Of a stretch of 64,000 nucleotides of DNA, positions 1 to 11,818 are shown piece by piece. Under the pieces are notes generated by a model. The model was not told the origin of the DNA and searched no databases. It saw nothing but the letters and a program-made list of their open reading frames with translations. The translations under genes were made by a program, and so were the position numbers. Position 1 is the stretch's first letter; each line of letters opens with the position of its first letter. Location of the stretch: contig PUFA01000181.1 of NCBI GenBank assembly GCA_003508835.1, positions 2,790,001 through 2,854,000 on the forward strand, written 5' to 3'. Origin of the DNA: Eonycteris spelaea (taxonomy: Eukaryota > Chordata > Mammalia > Chiroptera > Pteropodidae).

Positions 1-559
1 TTTAATCCATCCAGCGGATCAAGGAGTTATAGCAGCTTTTAAGCCCTACTACCTGAGGTCCTTCGCCCAGGCTGTTGCTGCAACTTAGGAAATCCCTGAG
101 AAAACACTAATGCAGTTCTGGAAGGAAGGATTACAACATCTTATGACTACATCAAAAACTTGGGATGATGTCACCAAGGAGTGTATGAATGACATCAGGA
201 AGAAGACACTGAAGAGGTTCGTCCATGACTTCAAAGAATTTGCCAAGGATGAAGAGTTTGCAAGAATTAACAAGACTGTGGTTAAGATGGCAAACAGCTT
301 TAACCGGGGTATGGGTGAGAATGACATTGAGGAGCTCCTAGAGGTGGTTCCTGAGGAATCAGCTAATGAAGAGTTGTTGGATCTGGAACAGAAACGCTTA
401 GCTGAAGAAGAGGCAAGGGAAGGAAATTTCAGGAGAAGGAAAAAAAGAAGACCCTTCAAGAAGATTCACAGTGAAAGGTTAGCAGAAGCTTTTGCAGACC
501 TCAACGAGCTCTTTAAAAAGTTAGAAAACATGGACTCCAACACCAAAGGTTTTCATTAA
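1..559 (+). pseudogene. Tigger transposase pseudogene, C-terminal part
   Basis: Translated pieces match the C-terminal half of a pogo/Tigger DDE transposase. A P-A-D-Q-G-V-I block near 12-35 corresponds to the segment around an acidic catalytic residue. An in-frame TAG near 86 interrupts it, then a clean stretch runs from 110 to 559, starting MQFWKEG and containing an acidic DIEELLE block, an E/K-rich region and a basic RRRKKRR cluster. The N-terminal helix-turn-helix domain and the first catalytic residues are beyond the left edge. The internal stop and degeneration show it is not a working gene. It is an ordinary intronic fossil and has no link to RPA1 function. Confidence 0.85.
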
Positions 560-1554
560 TAGAGAGGAATGTTCATGGTGCATTATCTGCTTATAGGCAA
601 ATAATCTATGATGAAAAAAGCAAATCGAGCAAACCACCGTGGGCATATTTCTAGAGGAGTGACACCTCCTCTAGAGGAGCCTCAGGCAAGTCCTTGAGGA
701 GCTATTCCAGAAGAAGGCATTTTTCCTAGGAGATGACAGCGCCATACATGTCATTGCCCCTGAAGACCTCCCAGTGGGACAAAATGTGGAAGTGGAAAAC
801 AGTGATACTGGTGACCCTGACCTTGTGTAGGCCTAGGCTAATGTATGTGTTTGTGTCTTAGTTTTTTAACAAAAAGTTTAAAAGTAAAAAAATAAATAAC
901 TTTTAAAATAGAAAACTTACAGAATCAGGGTATAAAGAAAGAAGATATTTTTAGACAGCTATTTATATGCAAAGTATTACTATAAAATTGAGTTGAAGAG
1001 TTAAAAAAAATTAAAATGTTTATAAACTAAAGTTATAGTAAGCTAAGATTAATTTCTGCTTGGAGAAAATAAAGGTTTTTTAATACATGTAGTGTAGCCT
1101 AAGTGTATGGTAGTTGTAGTCTGCAGTAGTGCACAGTAATGTCCTGAGCTTTCACATTCACTGACCACTCGCTTACTAACTCAGCAAGCACCCTCCTCTC
1201 CCCGACTCTCCTCAGCAGAGCAGCTTCCAGCCCTGCAAGCTTCATTCATGTAAGTGCCCTATATAAGTGTGCCGTTTTTATTTTTTAAACTGTATTTTTA
1301 CTGTACCTTTTCTATGTTCAGCTACACAGATACTTGCTATTGTGTTAAAATTGCCTACTGTATTCAGTACAGTAACATGCTATAGATAGGTTCATAGCCT
1401 GGGAGCAATAGGCTATACCATATAGCCTAAGTGCGTAGTAGGCTATATACTATCTAGGTTTATGTAAGTGCACTTTGATGTTTGGACAACAATGAAATCA
1501 CCTAACAACGCATTTCTCAAAATGTACCCCATAGATAAGTGACATATACTGTAC
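1..1554 (+). mobile_element. Tigger (pogo/Tc1-mariner) DNA transposon, 3' portion
   Basis: The stretch carries the end of a Tigger-type transposase followed by the typical AT-rich 3' non-coding part and a decayed terminal inverted repeat (cgcatttctcaaaatgtacc, near 1510-1530). The terminal region from about 1390 is, in reverse orientation, the same sequence family as the element at 11221-11818. The 5' end lies outside the window. The subfamily (Tigger3-like) is judged from remembered consensus only. Old, inactive, inside RPA1 intron 4. Confidence 0.85.
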
Positions 1555-1599
1555 TATTCTTGCTCTCTTCCTTCCTGAATAATTCAACGCAAAAGCCAT

Positions 1600-3650
1600 T
1601 AGGTAGGGCCAAGCAAGGTCGATATCTACAGGGGAGGGGTGGTGGCAGGCGGCGGCAACCAGGTGTCAGAGCCTAAACAAATGAGGAGGCTACCTTTGTG
1701 GGCCGGCACTGGGTATTGGAGCACAAGTAGGCAAGGAGAACATGCATGGAGAGAAGATGGCGGTAGCCCAGTACGGTTGTCAGAGTCTGAGTACGGTGAA
1801 GCAAGAGTCTGAATGGCTGTGGGATCCTGAGCAAGCGAAGAGGGCATCTGTGGGGGTGGGGGTGGAGAGACAGCAACAGATTGATGGAGACCGAACTGAG
1901 TGAGGAGGGAGTCCAAGCAGGATAAAGAAGATGTCTATGCAGGGAGTGGCAACGGCCCAGCATGAGATGTTAGAACCAGAGTTGGGGAGAAGAGGGTGCT
2001 TGTTTGTCATTGGGTGGTAGTGGCCTACAGCTAGGTATTAGAACATGAGCATGGTGAGGAAATGTCCATGGGTACAGCATTGGGGGTAGCAACAGGAGAT
2101 TGGTGACATATAGGGGAATAGGTAGGTGGTAGGTAGGTAAGAAAGAGATGTAAATGTATATGTGTATACATATATTATGTGTATGCGTGTTCCCAAATCT
2201 GTCTTTGGAGGGCTTTGGAGCAGCAATACTCCCATAGCTAAGAGCCCACTTAGCAACCAGATCATGATTTCTGAATGCTGTTTTTTACTAAAAGGGACCA
2301 AAGCTTCTTGGAAGGTGGTTTATTACAGGGTTGGAAATTACAGGATAAACCTGAGATATGGGATATATTATTGTGCCAGAAAATAATGAAGTATTCAAGG
2401 GGAAATGGGACCATGACAGAAGGACAGAGAAACTGGCTCACAGGGACTTAGACTGTGCATGTCCCTGTGCAAATCTAGTACAATTTAAAAATCAAAATAA
2501 GTATTAACACATTGCAGCCTGTTAAATAGGAATTCGTAAGTCCACATTGAATAAATGAATGGGGGAAACAAAAAGCTTTTCTAACAATAAAATACCATCT
2601 AACAAATGTAGAAGGAATAACAGAATTAGAATATCACCATTTGGCAAACATAGGAAGAATTCATGCAAGAAACAATAAATGCTGTATAAGCTTCCTGTGG
2701 CTGCTGTGACATATTACCACCAACTTGACAGCTTAAAACAACAGAAATTTATTCTCAAGGTCAGAAGTTGAAATTAGTCTCACTGGGTTGGAATCAGTGT
2801 TGGTGGGTCTATGCACTCTCTGGAAGCTCTGTCAGAGAATCCATTCTTCTCTTCCAGCTTCTGGTGGTTGCTGGCATTCCTTGGTTTATGGCTGCTGCAT
2901 CACCCCAATCGCAGCTTCTTCAGTGGTCACATTACCTCCTCTTTTGTCTGTCAAGTCTGCTTCTGCTTCCCTCATAAGGATACGTGTGATTGCTTTTAGC
3001 ATCCATTGGATAATCCAGGATCATCTCGCCATGCCAGTCATTAACTTAATCATATCCATAAAGTTCCCTTTTGCCATATAAGTAACATCACAAGTTCCAG
3101 AGATTAGGAGATGGCTGTCTTTTAGGTGGTCATTCAGCCTACCACAGATGCTGAAACGATGGGTGAAAGTTTGATGAGGAACAAGTTATGTATAAGGTCA
3201 CAGCACCTCTCCACAACATAATTATGAATTGGAAAAGGAAAAGAGGCAACTTTACAGTGGAGAAACCTGGCAAGATGTCACTTTATTCCAATGATTAACA
3301 TTAACCTTACCAGTAGTGGGGCATATAGGAATTGCATATTACCTGATAGGAGGCAATGAGAAAAACACAGCATCACTATTATATTCTTGCCAAAGATGCA
3401 TAATCTATATCCAATCGAGGAAGCCACAGGTAATTCAAGGGACATGCTACAGAATAACTGGCCTCTGATCTTCAAAACCTCAAGCATGAAAATAAAGGAT
3501 GAAGAAACTTCCATATTGAAGGAGTCTGAAGAGATGGTAATTAAATATAACAAGTGACCCTGGACTTGATCCTTTTGCTTTTAAGGACGTCATTGAGACA
3601 ATAGATGAAACTTGAATAGATGAAAGGATTCTTTATGTTTCAAGTTTGAC
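1600..3650 (+). mobile_element. Old L1M-type LINE 3' region, interrupted by an LTR
   Basis: From about 1620 there are imperfect units sharing 'cagagcctga', 'ggcccagcat' and 'gaggagggcatct'-like words. These are followed by purine-rich sequence ending around 3545-3620 with a 'gtgaccctggacttgatcc' block typical of L1MC-class 3' untranslated regions. The block is split by the LTR at 2690-3146. Assignment rests on recalled consensus text; the boundaries are approximate. Confidence 0.5.
2690..3146 (-). mobile_element. MLT1-like solo LTR (MaLR)
   Basis: In reverse orientation this has the MaLR LTR layout. It opens with 'ttcctgtggctgctgtgaca ... cagcttaaaacaacagaaat', the reverse complement of an LTR 3' end, and closes with 'ggtcattcagcctaccaca'. 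No internal coding sequence is present, so it is a solo LTR, inserted within older L1M sequence. Confidence 0.6.
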
Positions 3651-4620
3651 AAATTAATCACTGTGCCTCGGTGTCAGTTTTTTCTTCCTCTGGTACATGA
3701 TGATAATGCCCTTTCAGTCTACAGATTCGTTTCTTTCATTTTGATGAAATTTGTGTTATTCCTTAATGCTGTTTTCTGTTTCATTTACATTCTAGTTTTT
3801 ATTTATGTCATGGATAACTTCGTCCTCCATGAATGTTTTAAGTTTGCTTTAGTTTTTTTCCCTACAGCATGCATTGGATAATCTCAAGATTTTCCAACAT
3901 AGTAATTCATTCTTAGCTTTCTCTATTCAGTTCCTTGATATTTATACTTTAAATATTAGGCGTATAATGCTATTACTTTTGTTCTGTGTTTTTTCTTTAA
4001 CTTTTCAAGCTCCCCTTTTCCCCCAATATCTTATCTTAATTTTTGACTTTTATTCACCTTATTTTATAAACTTCTCGGGACTTATTATCCCCTTTCTTGG
4101 CATTCTAGACTGAATTTTTTAATTGTCTCTGCCTCCTCTGTTCTTTTCGTTTTTATATACTGTGGTAGTTGCATTGTTGCTGTGTCATTTCTTTTTATGC
4201 TATTCACGGTTAATGTGGCCGCTTCTCTCTGGACTTCATACTTGCTCTGACATGGTCTAGGCTAGGTACATCTTGCCAACCTTCCCACTTGGGACCTGTT
4301 ATCTCCCACTCCAGGCTACCTTCAGTCATGGATAGAATTCCACTCCCATGGGCATACCTTATTCTACCACTTCAACATGTATTCTTTCCTACCTCTCCTG
4401 GAAACCTGTGTGCATACATCCAAGTTTATTTACTCCTTACCTTTGATAGTCATTTAGGTTTATTCTAGGTGGGGCTTTAGCAGTCATCCTTGCGCATTAC
4501 ATGCTCATGCTATTATTCCTGAGTACATTACTAGAATTAGTATTATGGGCCAAAGAACATCTATTGTAGAAAGTATACCATTTAGTATACTTGTGAATGT
4601 TGTGTAAGAGTACTGATTTC
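3650..4620. other. T-rich intronic sequence, nothing assigned
   Basis: AT-rich, pyrimidine-biased intron with short open frames only. It probably contains further decayed LINE sequence, but no landmark can be named with confidence. Confidence 0.4.
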
Positions 4621-4624
4621 TTAA

Positions 4625-4830
4625 TAGGAAAATCCATAGACACAGAAGTTACATTAGTGTTTCTCAGGGGCAGGGAATGGAGAGTGACTGCCATTGGGCA
4701 CAGAGTTTCTTTTCGGATGATAAAATGTTCTGAAGTTAGGTAGTGGTGATGCTTGTACAATTGAATATACTAAAAACCACTGAATTATATTTTTAAAAGG
4801 TGAATTTATTGTGAATATCTTAAAAACTTA
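4625..4830 (+). mobile_element. L1M (L1ME-type) 3' end fragment
   Basis: The order 'ccatagacacagaagttaca', 'tttctcaggggcagggaatg', 'tggtgatgcttgtacaattg', 'aatatactaaaaaccactga' is the hallmark 3' UTR string of old L1M elements, in sense orientation. Confidence 0.75.
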
Positions 4831-4982
4831 TTAAAAATACCATTTCTCCGTAACCTCAACATACTGTATTACTAATTTTTAAAAATAATTGCTGATCATT
4901 TTTTAAATTTAAATTTCCCTATTAATGAGATCGAGCATCTTTTCATATATTTATTGCCTATTTGTAGTTCCTCTCTGGATAG

Positions 4983-5215
4983 GTTTTTTGTTTTTTTGTT
5001 TTTTTGTTTTTTTTTTTAAGGCAAGTCTACCCTTGGTTGACCTTACAGATTGCAAGGACCTTGTCAGCTTACAGTCCCTTATTTTTTTTATTTGTTATAC
5101 CTACAGCATCTGGTCTTCCTAGGTGGTCTCCCATCCAAGTACTAACCATGCCCAACCCTTCTTAGCTTCCAAGTTCAGACAGGATTGGGCTTTTTCAAGG
5201 TAGCATGGCCATAGA
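4983..5215 (-). mobile_element. 5S rRNA-derived SINE, long form (MEG-RL-like)
   Basis: The reverse complement begins with a 5S rRNA-like head (gtctatggccatgctacc), then the 5S internal control region (agctaagaagggttgggcat; ttagtacttggatgggagac), then a second module shared with the copy at 7888 (gctgacaaggtccttgcaat), and ends in an A-rich tail read here as the T/G-rich block 4983-5018. An 8-bp target duplication, ctggatag, flanks it at 4975-4982 and 5216-5223. The insertion is antisense to RPA1, in intron 4. Long and short 5S SINEs of this kind are known from fruit bats. Confidence 0.9.
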
Positions 5216-5629
5216 CTGGATAGCTTTTTATTATATGCTTTGTCTATATTTTTTGTTTTTGTCTTGTGTGTTGGGGGGAAAGAGCTCTTTTTAAACCTGG
5301 GATACTGGTTAACTCTTTGTTAGCTGTTTCAAATATTTTGTCCCACTTTATGATTGTCTGTTTATGGTGTCTTGTGATGGAATTAAATAATTTTTAAAAT
5401 TCCATCACATTTTTCAATTTTTTTTTTTTCTTTATGGCTTCTGAATTTTGTATTAGGGAAAGTTCCTGACCAGGGTTATAAAAAAAATTATTTTACGTTC
5501 TTCAGACACTTCTGCTGGGTTTTTAAAGTAGACTTTAGCTCATCTGAGACTTATTTTTTACCTAGGAATGGTGGAAGAATTTAGCTCACTTTATTCCACA
5601 TGGATAACCCATATCATGGAGGGTTATTA

Positions 5630-5745
5630 TGAGTGTGATAGGAAGCCATGGGGTTTTGAGCAGGGGAGTAGTGGCATGATCTGATTTAAGTTTTAAAAAG
5701 TTTCCAAAGGATTTTTCTGATAGCTGTGTGGAGAATTTGTGGTTG
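5630..5745 (+). repeat. Fragment of an old dispersed repeat, family not named
   Basis: The block 'aggaagccatggggttttga ... catgatctgatttaagtttt ... gctgtgtggagaatt' is a familiar ancient mammalian repeat segment. A neighbouring part of what looks like the same family lies at 8310-8635 in the same orientation. Confidence 0.45.
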
Positions 5746-5869
5746 GTGGCTAAACTAGATACAGAGAGCTTGGCTTTTCGTTTATCTACTTTATTCTGAG
5801 TTTGTTGTCTTTTCCATTGATCTCTTTGTGTATTCCTTTGTCAGTGCCATAGAGGTCCCCCTCCCTCCC

Positions 5870-6545
5870 TTTGGTGATAGCTTTATTGAGACAGCATTCA
5901 CAAAGCATACAGTTCGTCCATTTAAAGTGTAATTGGTTTTTAGTATATTCATTTGTTCAGTCATTACCACAGTTAACTTTAGACATATTATCCTTTCCCC
6001 CAAATAAACCCTGAACCTTTTAACTATCATCTTCAAACTCCTCATCCTCCCTAGCCCTCAACATCCACTAATCTTCTTTCTATCTCTGTAGATTTGTTTA
6101 TTTTGGATATTTCATATAAATGAAATCATATAATATGTGGTCCCTTGTGACTGGCTTCTGCTTATGCAGTATAATGTTTTCAAGTTTCATCCATGTTGTA
6201 TGTATCAGTACTTCATTCCAAGTAATATTCCATTTTATGGATATACCACATTTTCTTTATACATTTGTTTGGAGATTGGGTTGTTTCCACCTTTTTCTAT
6301 CATAAATAATGTCATGGACATTTGCATACAAGTTTTTGTGTGGCCCTGTTTTTCATTTTTTTAATATACATTTTACTTAGGAGTAGAATGTACATCAAGT
6401 GGGAACTTTATGACTAAATTTTGAGGAACTACCAGACTGTTTTCCAGAGTGGCTGTATCAGTTTACATTCCTACTAGTGATGTATGAAGGTTCCAGTTTC
6501 TCCATGTCCTCACCAACAGATAATTTCATCTGCCCTAGTATTTTC
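5870..6545 (-). mobile_element. L1M 3' region, antisense
   Basis: Starts with 'tgatagctttattgagacag' and runs through 'tggatatttcatataaatga', 'tgtgactggcttctgcttat', 'catccatgttgtatg' and 'gagattgggttgtttcca' to 'tcctcaccaacaga'. This is the reverse complement of an L1M ORF2 end plus 3' UTR. It has many stops and is fossil. The short open frames it creates on both strands are not genes. Confidence 0.85.
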
Positions 6546-7873
6546 AGTTAAAGTGTCATCTAGAATATTTTATTAACTTACAGGTACTATCTTCCTTTAT
6601 CTTCCCGCTCCAGATTTTCTTAGCAATTCTATGCTTATTCTTCCATATGAATTTTAGAATTATATAGTCAAGTTCAAAAAAGACAAAAATCTTGGTGGAA
6701 TACAAATAATTGTCTTAAATTTATATAGTATTTGATAGCAAATGTTTTTATTCAAGAATATGATATGTGTGAATACCCATATGTTCTATCAGTTTCAGAT
6801 TATTATCTAATATCTTGTTTTATCTATATCCCTGTAATCATCATCTGTAATCTTGAAACAAATCTCAGACATCATTTTTCATTCATAAATATCTTAGTAT
6901 ATATCTTCAAAAGATAACTCTTTTTAAAATCTCCTTTTACAACTGAAATATCAAATATCCTTTCAGTCTTTGGTTTCCAACTACTCATGTGTGTGTGTTT
7001 GTGTGTGTAAACAATTTATTTGAATCAGGATCCAAAGTAAAATTCACACTACAGTAGGTTAATAGGTTTTTTAGTCTCTTTGAATCTATGGGTTCCTCCT
7101 TTATAACTTTTTTCCTCCCTTACTGTTTATTTGTTGAAGAAACCAGGTTATTTTCTTTTCCTCATGCAATTTCCCACTGTCTGGATGTTGCCGAGTGTAT
7201 CTCTATAAAGTCATAGTGTGTTCTTGTCACCTTTGTTTTCTGTAAGTTGGGATAGATGTATTCTTTTGATATGCTGTGGATTCATCTTGCCGTGTTTTAT
7301 TTAGGCTATATGTATATTATTTTTTTGAGTGTGTTTTCTCTTAGGTTTTGGTATTAGGATACTAAATGATTGATAAGCCTTCCATTTTTCTATGTTCTAG
7401 AGTGTTTGGATAATTTTAGAAGGTAGTTAAATAGCTACCACTAAATAGTGATGAGATGTTATAGTGTTTACCTAATTTTCAGGAACAGATAGTTTCAAAC
7501 TTGTTATATTGAAGTAATAACCTTGACATGAAACCTGATAAAAGTTCACAAACTGATCAGTTACATGTAAAATTCAAAGTATAGCCATCAGATCATTTAA
7601 AGAATGCACCATGATGAAGTTGGGTTTATTATTCCTTAAATATGCTTTCACTCACTTTTTAAAAAATCTCTAGTGACATTACCCTAATTCAGGCCACCAT
7701 CAGTTTCTTCTTTTGGTCTCCCTGCCTCTAGTTGTGTTCCTCTAAAATTTTTCTTCGTGTCATAGTTCTCTTTAAATACAGACATGATCGTGACATTCTT
7801 AATTCAAGTTTATATTGAGCAACAACTGTGGACCAGTTGTTGCATTAAGCGGTGGAAGATACTTGCCCTCATT
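6546..7873. other. Intron 4 sequence without assignable gene
   Basis: AT-rich intronic DNA. A GT-rich microsatellite sits near 6989-7008, and the block around 7120-7300 resembles old LINE sequence but cannot be placed. No exon with RPA1 similarity was seen. Confidence 0.5.
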
Positions 7874-7887
7874 GAAAGTATAGTCTA

Positions 7888-8100
7888 GTCTACGACCAGG
7901 CCACCCTGAACAAGCCTGATCCTGTCTGATCTCAGAAGCTAAGCAGGGTCAGGCCTGGTTAGTACTTGGATGGGAGACCACCTAGGAAGAACAGGTGCTG
8001 TAGGCATAAAAAATAAAAATAAGGGTTCGTTAGCTGACAAAGTCCTTGCAATCTGTGAAGTAGCCAGGGTTGCCTCACCTAGAAAAAAAAAAAAAAAAAA
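7888..8100 (+). mobile_element. 5S rRNA-derived SINE, long form (MEG-RL-like)
   Basis: The 5S-like head (gtctacgaccaggccaccct) is followed by the type 1 Pol III internal promoter region at about 7935-7978 (agctaagcagggtcaggcct; ttagtacttggatgggagac), then an AT-rich joint, the module 'gctgacaaagtccttgcaat', and an 18-bp A tail. The target duplications gaaagta(t/c)agtcta at 7874-7887 and 8101-8114 differ by one base, so the insertion is fairly young. It lies in sense orientation within RPA1 intron 4 and is one of the best taxonomic markers in the window. Confidence 0.95.
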
Positions 8101-8309
8101 GAAAGTACAGTCTAATAGGAGAAGTAAATAATCAATAATGACGTACAATTAAAATATATGTGAATGGATAAATAATGAACATATAAACTATATAAATACT
8201 TATATGTTAATATACGTTAATTAAACCTGAGAGAAGTGATCTGAAGGAAAGAAGTCATGCTATAGAAAAGAGTATAACAAAAATCTGACCTAAACTAAAG
8301 ATTGGGGAA

Positions 8310-8635
8310 GTCTCGAAAAAGTGACATTTGAGATGAGAGCCAAAAAAAATGAGTATTAGATGAGGCAGACCCAGAGAAGACATCCTAATCAGGAAGTGGC
8401 TTACACAGAGGCCTTCTGGCAGGAAGAATATAGCATACCCCAGAACAGAAAGAAAACAGTGTGGCTAGAGTGCAGAGAGCCTTGGGAAACTGGTGTGAGA
8501 TGAATTAGAGAGAGATTAGCAAGACTAGACTATACAGAGCCTTCTGGGCCAAGTGAAAGGTTTTCATTTTTAGTCTAAGGTCCTTGGGAAATTATTGCAA
8601 GGTTTTAATCAGTGTTTAAATGGGTCAAAGAACCA
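8310..8635 (+). repeat. Old dispersed repeat fragment, family not named
   Basis: Contains the recognisable run 'gtgacatttgagatgagagc', 'ggcttacacagaggccttct', 'gtgtggctagagtgcagaga' and 'cagagccttctgggccaa', diagnostic of a widespread ancient mammalian repeat. Probably the same family as 5630-5745. Confidence 0.5.
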
Positions 8636-9036
8636 AATTCTTAGATAATATGTTTTAAAAATCTATAGTCATACTGGTTTTCATCTGGAAAAGGTAATTG
8701 TTTAGATAAGTGTTACATTTCGGAAAAGAGATCACCTTTTGTGCCATGTATTCTTGTGTTTAATAATCTAAATTCTTATCATGTCATTTGCTCCTTGAGG
8801 CTATGGTATGTAGTAAGGACACTGCATTTTAATTAAATGACTAGATGGGAAATGAAAACCCTGTGATTATAAAAAGCCTTGATAATGATGCAGTGAAAGA
8901 TTAAGGGAAATATTTATGTAGGAATTGCTATCATATATTTCTCAAGTTATTCAGTAATGAAAACCAGCTGACAAAGGGAAATAGTTTTATCAAAATGATT
9001 ACTGGGGAAAAGCTTTTTAAGTAGCTTGTCATTTGA

Positions 9037-9219
<183 letters not shown>

Positions 9220-10071
9220 TAGAGCTGGAATTCTACCTTGTGGATTCAGTTCGATTTGTTATTAATGAAACTAGTGATTTGGAAGTCTAGGAACCAGGTT
9301 CTTCTTTCAGTTTTCAGTACTGGAGAAAGGATTGTACGAGTCCATAAAGGAAAAACCTCTATTGTGTTTTCACTCAACACACACTTCTGGCACTTCTGTG
9401 ACTAGATGTATAGGTTTTTTTTTTCCCTGATGCTAAGCAATTCTTGAATTCTCTGTGGACACCAGCTGGGAGTCCTACACTTCAGTTCAGTTCTGATACT
9501 GCCTACCTAGAGTTAACGGCTCAGTCCCACAGGACTGCCTCCCCCCAAAATAGTTACAGCAGACAGATTCTGCCAGTGCAGTTCTAATCTAGTTGGGAGA
9601 TAGATTCCTGGTGCTTTCTATTCTGCCATTTTCCCAAAATTCTCTCTACAGTGATTATCTCTTGATAATGATTTTGATTTTCTTGTGAAAATACATAGAA
9701 AAGCACAATGAAATTAGAAAAAAATCGATTGCTTTAAACAAGAGACAGTAATCTAGAAAAAGGCAAAGTGTTTTCAGTCACAGGCCCCATAAAAGGAAAG
9801 GGCTTGTCTTCTCCTCCAAGTCAAAGAAAATAGAGCCTCACTGTCACCAAAATAAATTCCAATTTATTCAAAAAGAAAATGAAACCATCAAAAATAATTT
9901 TTAAAAAGAGGATGGGGCTGCATAAATTGATTGGACTAATTCACAACGAATATTTGATTACATTGAAAAAATTTTATATTAAATAAAATTTATGTTAAAT
10001 AAAAATAGGAAGTAGGTAAACTTTGTCTAGGATAGAACAGTTTAAAAGGCAGGACTGACGCAGGGTTCATG

Positions 10072-10405
10072 CAGGCATACCTCTGAAGTAGTGCAGGCTT
10101 GGTTCTGGACTACTGCAATAAAGTAATAACTGCGGTAAAATGAGTCACAGATTTGGTTTCCTAGTACATGTAACAGTTATGTTCACACTTTAATGTGGTC
10201 TATTAAATGCAGTAGCATTATGTCTAAAAAATGTACATACCTTAATTAAAAAATATTTTGTTGCTAAAAAATGCTAACCTCATCCGAATCCTCAACAAGT
10301 CATCATCTTCTTGCCAGTGGAACATCTTATCTTGCCTTATTTTGATGATAACGCTTTATCTGCGAAGTACAATAAAGTGAAGTGCAATAGAATGAGGTAT
10401 GCCTG
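10072..10405. mobile_element. Short non-autonomous Tigger element with intact terminal repeats
   Basis: It begins CAGGCATACCTC and ends GAGGTATGCCTG, perfect 12-bp inverted termini, with inner halves that are also complementary in part (gcaataaagt / acaataaagtg). At 334 bp it has lost the transposase completely, as expected for a MITE-like deletion derivative mobilised by a full-length Tigger. The TA duplication is kept on the right only. Confidence 0.9.
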
Positions 10406-11004
10406 TATCTTTAATATTTACTAAATTTTTTACAAGAAAAAGTTATTACATATATAGCTTATATTGGCTATTTTACTTATAAATGTGACATTTAAAAAAT
10501 TAAAAATGACTTTCATCTGGTCAGTGTAAAGATGCCCAGGGTTTTATATGTGACTTGACTTATTTGAAGTCTTCCACTATGTATTTTCTTCTCTTTCCCA
10601 AATTATTTCCCAGTAGGAAATTGAGTAGGTTTCGTTTTTTAAACTCAGAGAAAATTAAATTCTCACTGTTGTTCCTAATAGAAAAAGGTGCTTAGGTGGT
10701 TTCCACTGAAGTACACTAAACACAGCCTTAAACTTATCAAATGTAGTTCTTCAATTTATTGTTAATTTTTGGTGTTAGTTGGGCTTTTGCCTAAGGGTAA
10801 CTTGAGTTGATCCCAATAATTCTTGTGCCAGAGGTAAACTGCATCCTGGTTTTTTTTCCTATCTGGAGCTCAGGTCTAGCCTTTGCATAAGTGGAGTAAT
10901 GGAAAGGAAAATTTGAGAGGCTCAGGCCTGAACCCTAGGAGGGTATTCAGCACAATAACAAAATATTAGAAATACAAGGAACTATTTTAGAAATCAATTG
11001 CTTT

Positions 11005-11140
11005 AACCATGAAAAAAATGAAGGTAAAGAAGATGATGAAGTAACCCAAGGTCTCACAGCAGATGAGCTGATTCAAGAAATGAGACATTTCTGATTTCTA
11101 GTCATTATCCCACTTTCTACTGTACCCAGACCTTCAGAGA
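11005..11140 (-). mobile_element. MIR fragment, antisense
   Basis: The order 'gaagtaacccaaggtctcac', 'agcagatgagctgattcaag' and 'atttctagtcattatcccac' follows the reverse complement of MIR. Short and diverged. Confidence 0.45.
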
Positions 11141-11220
11141 TTAGCCTTCATATAAAATTCTTGTCTATTACGCTAATTGTGTGAATGAATCTATTGCAGG
11201 AATGTTATATATGTACATTT

Positions 11221-11818
11221 GTAGTTACGTGCCAATTAATGACAGGATACATTCTGAGAAATTCTGAAAATATGAGGTGATTTCGTTGTTGTGTGAACAT
11301 CATAGTTACACAAACCTAGAGGTACAACTTATTATACACCTAGGCTTTATTGTACAGCCTATTGCTCTAGGCCTAAGCCTGGACAGCATGTCACTACAAA
11401 ACAACCAAGATTAAGTCAGGCACAGAGAAAATAATGCAATCAAGAGATGCAGTAAACAAGATGTTTAGGCTACTGCCAGTGTAACATGGCATACTGTTTT
11501 ACAGCAAACTTTTCATAAGTAGAAGGAATATATTCTAAAATAACAATAAAAATTATAGTATGGTAAATACATAAACTAGTAACAGTCATTTTTAGCATTA
11601 CGAAGTATTACGTACTATATATAAGTATGTGCTATACTTTTAAATGAACTGGCAGCACAGTAGATTTATACCAGCATCACCACAGACACATGAGTAATCC
11701 TGTTCTCTATGATGTTATCACGTCACTAGGAGATAGGAATTTTTCAACTCCATTGTAATCTTATGGGACCATTGTTATATATGTGGATGTTGAGTGCAAT
11801 GTTATTCAGCCATAATGG
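11221..11818. mobile_element. Internally deleted Tigger transposon (Tigger3-like)
   Basis: The left part (acaggatacattctgagaaa ... cacctaggctttattgtaca) is the reverse-complement family of the terminal region at 1390-1554. The right part runs through 'gtagaaggaatatattctaa', 'gctatacttttaaatgaact' and 'gatgttatcacgtcactagg' to the opposite terminal zone near 11818. Only about 600 bp remain, so the transposase is deleted. Confidence 0.85.

Noticed and set aside
85..459. 124-codon open frame on the - strand
   Set aside because: Complement of the Tigger transposase pseudogene.
7888..8100. A genuine 5S rRNA gene
   Set aside because: Diverged 5S head, extra 3' module, A tail and target-site duplications show it is a retroposed SINE, not an rRNA gene.
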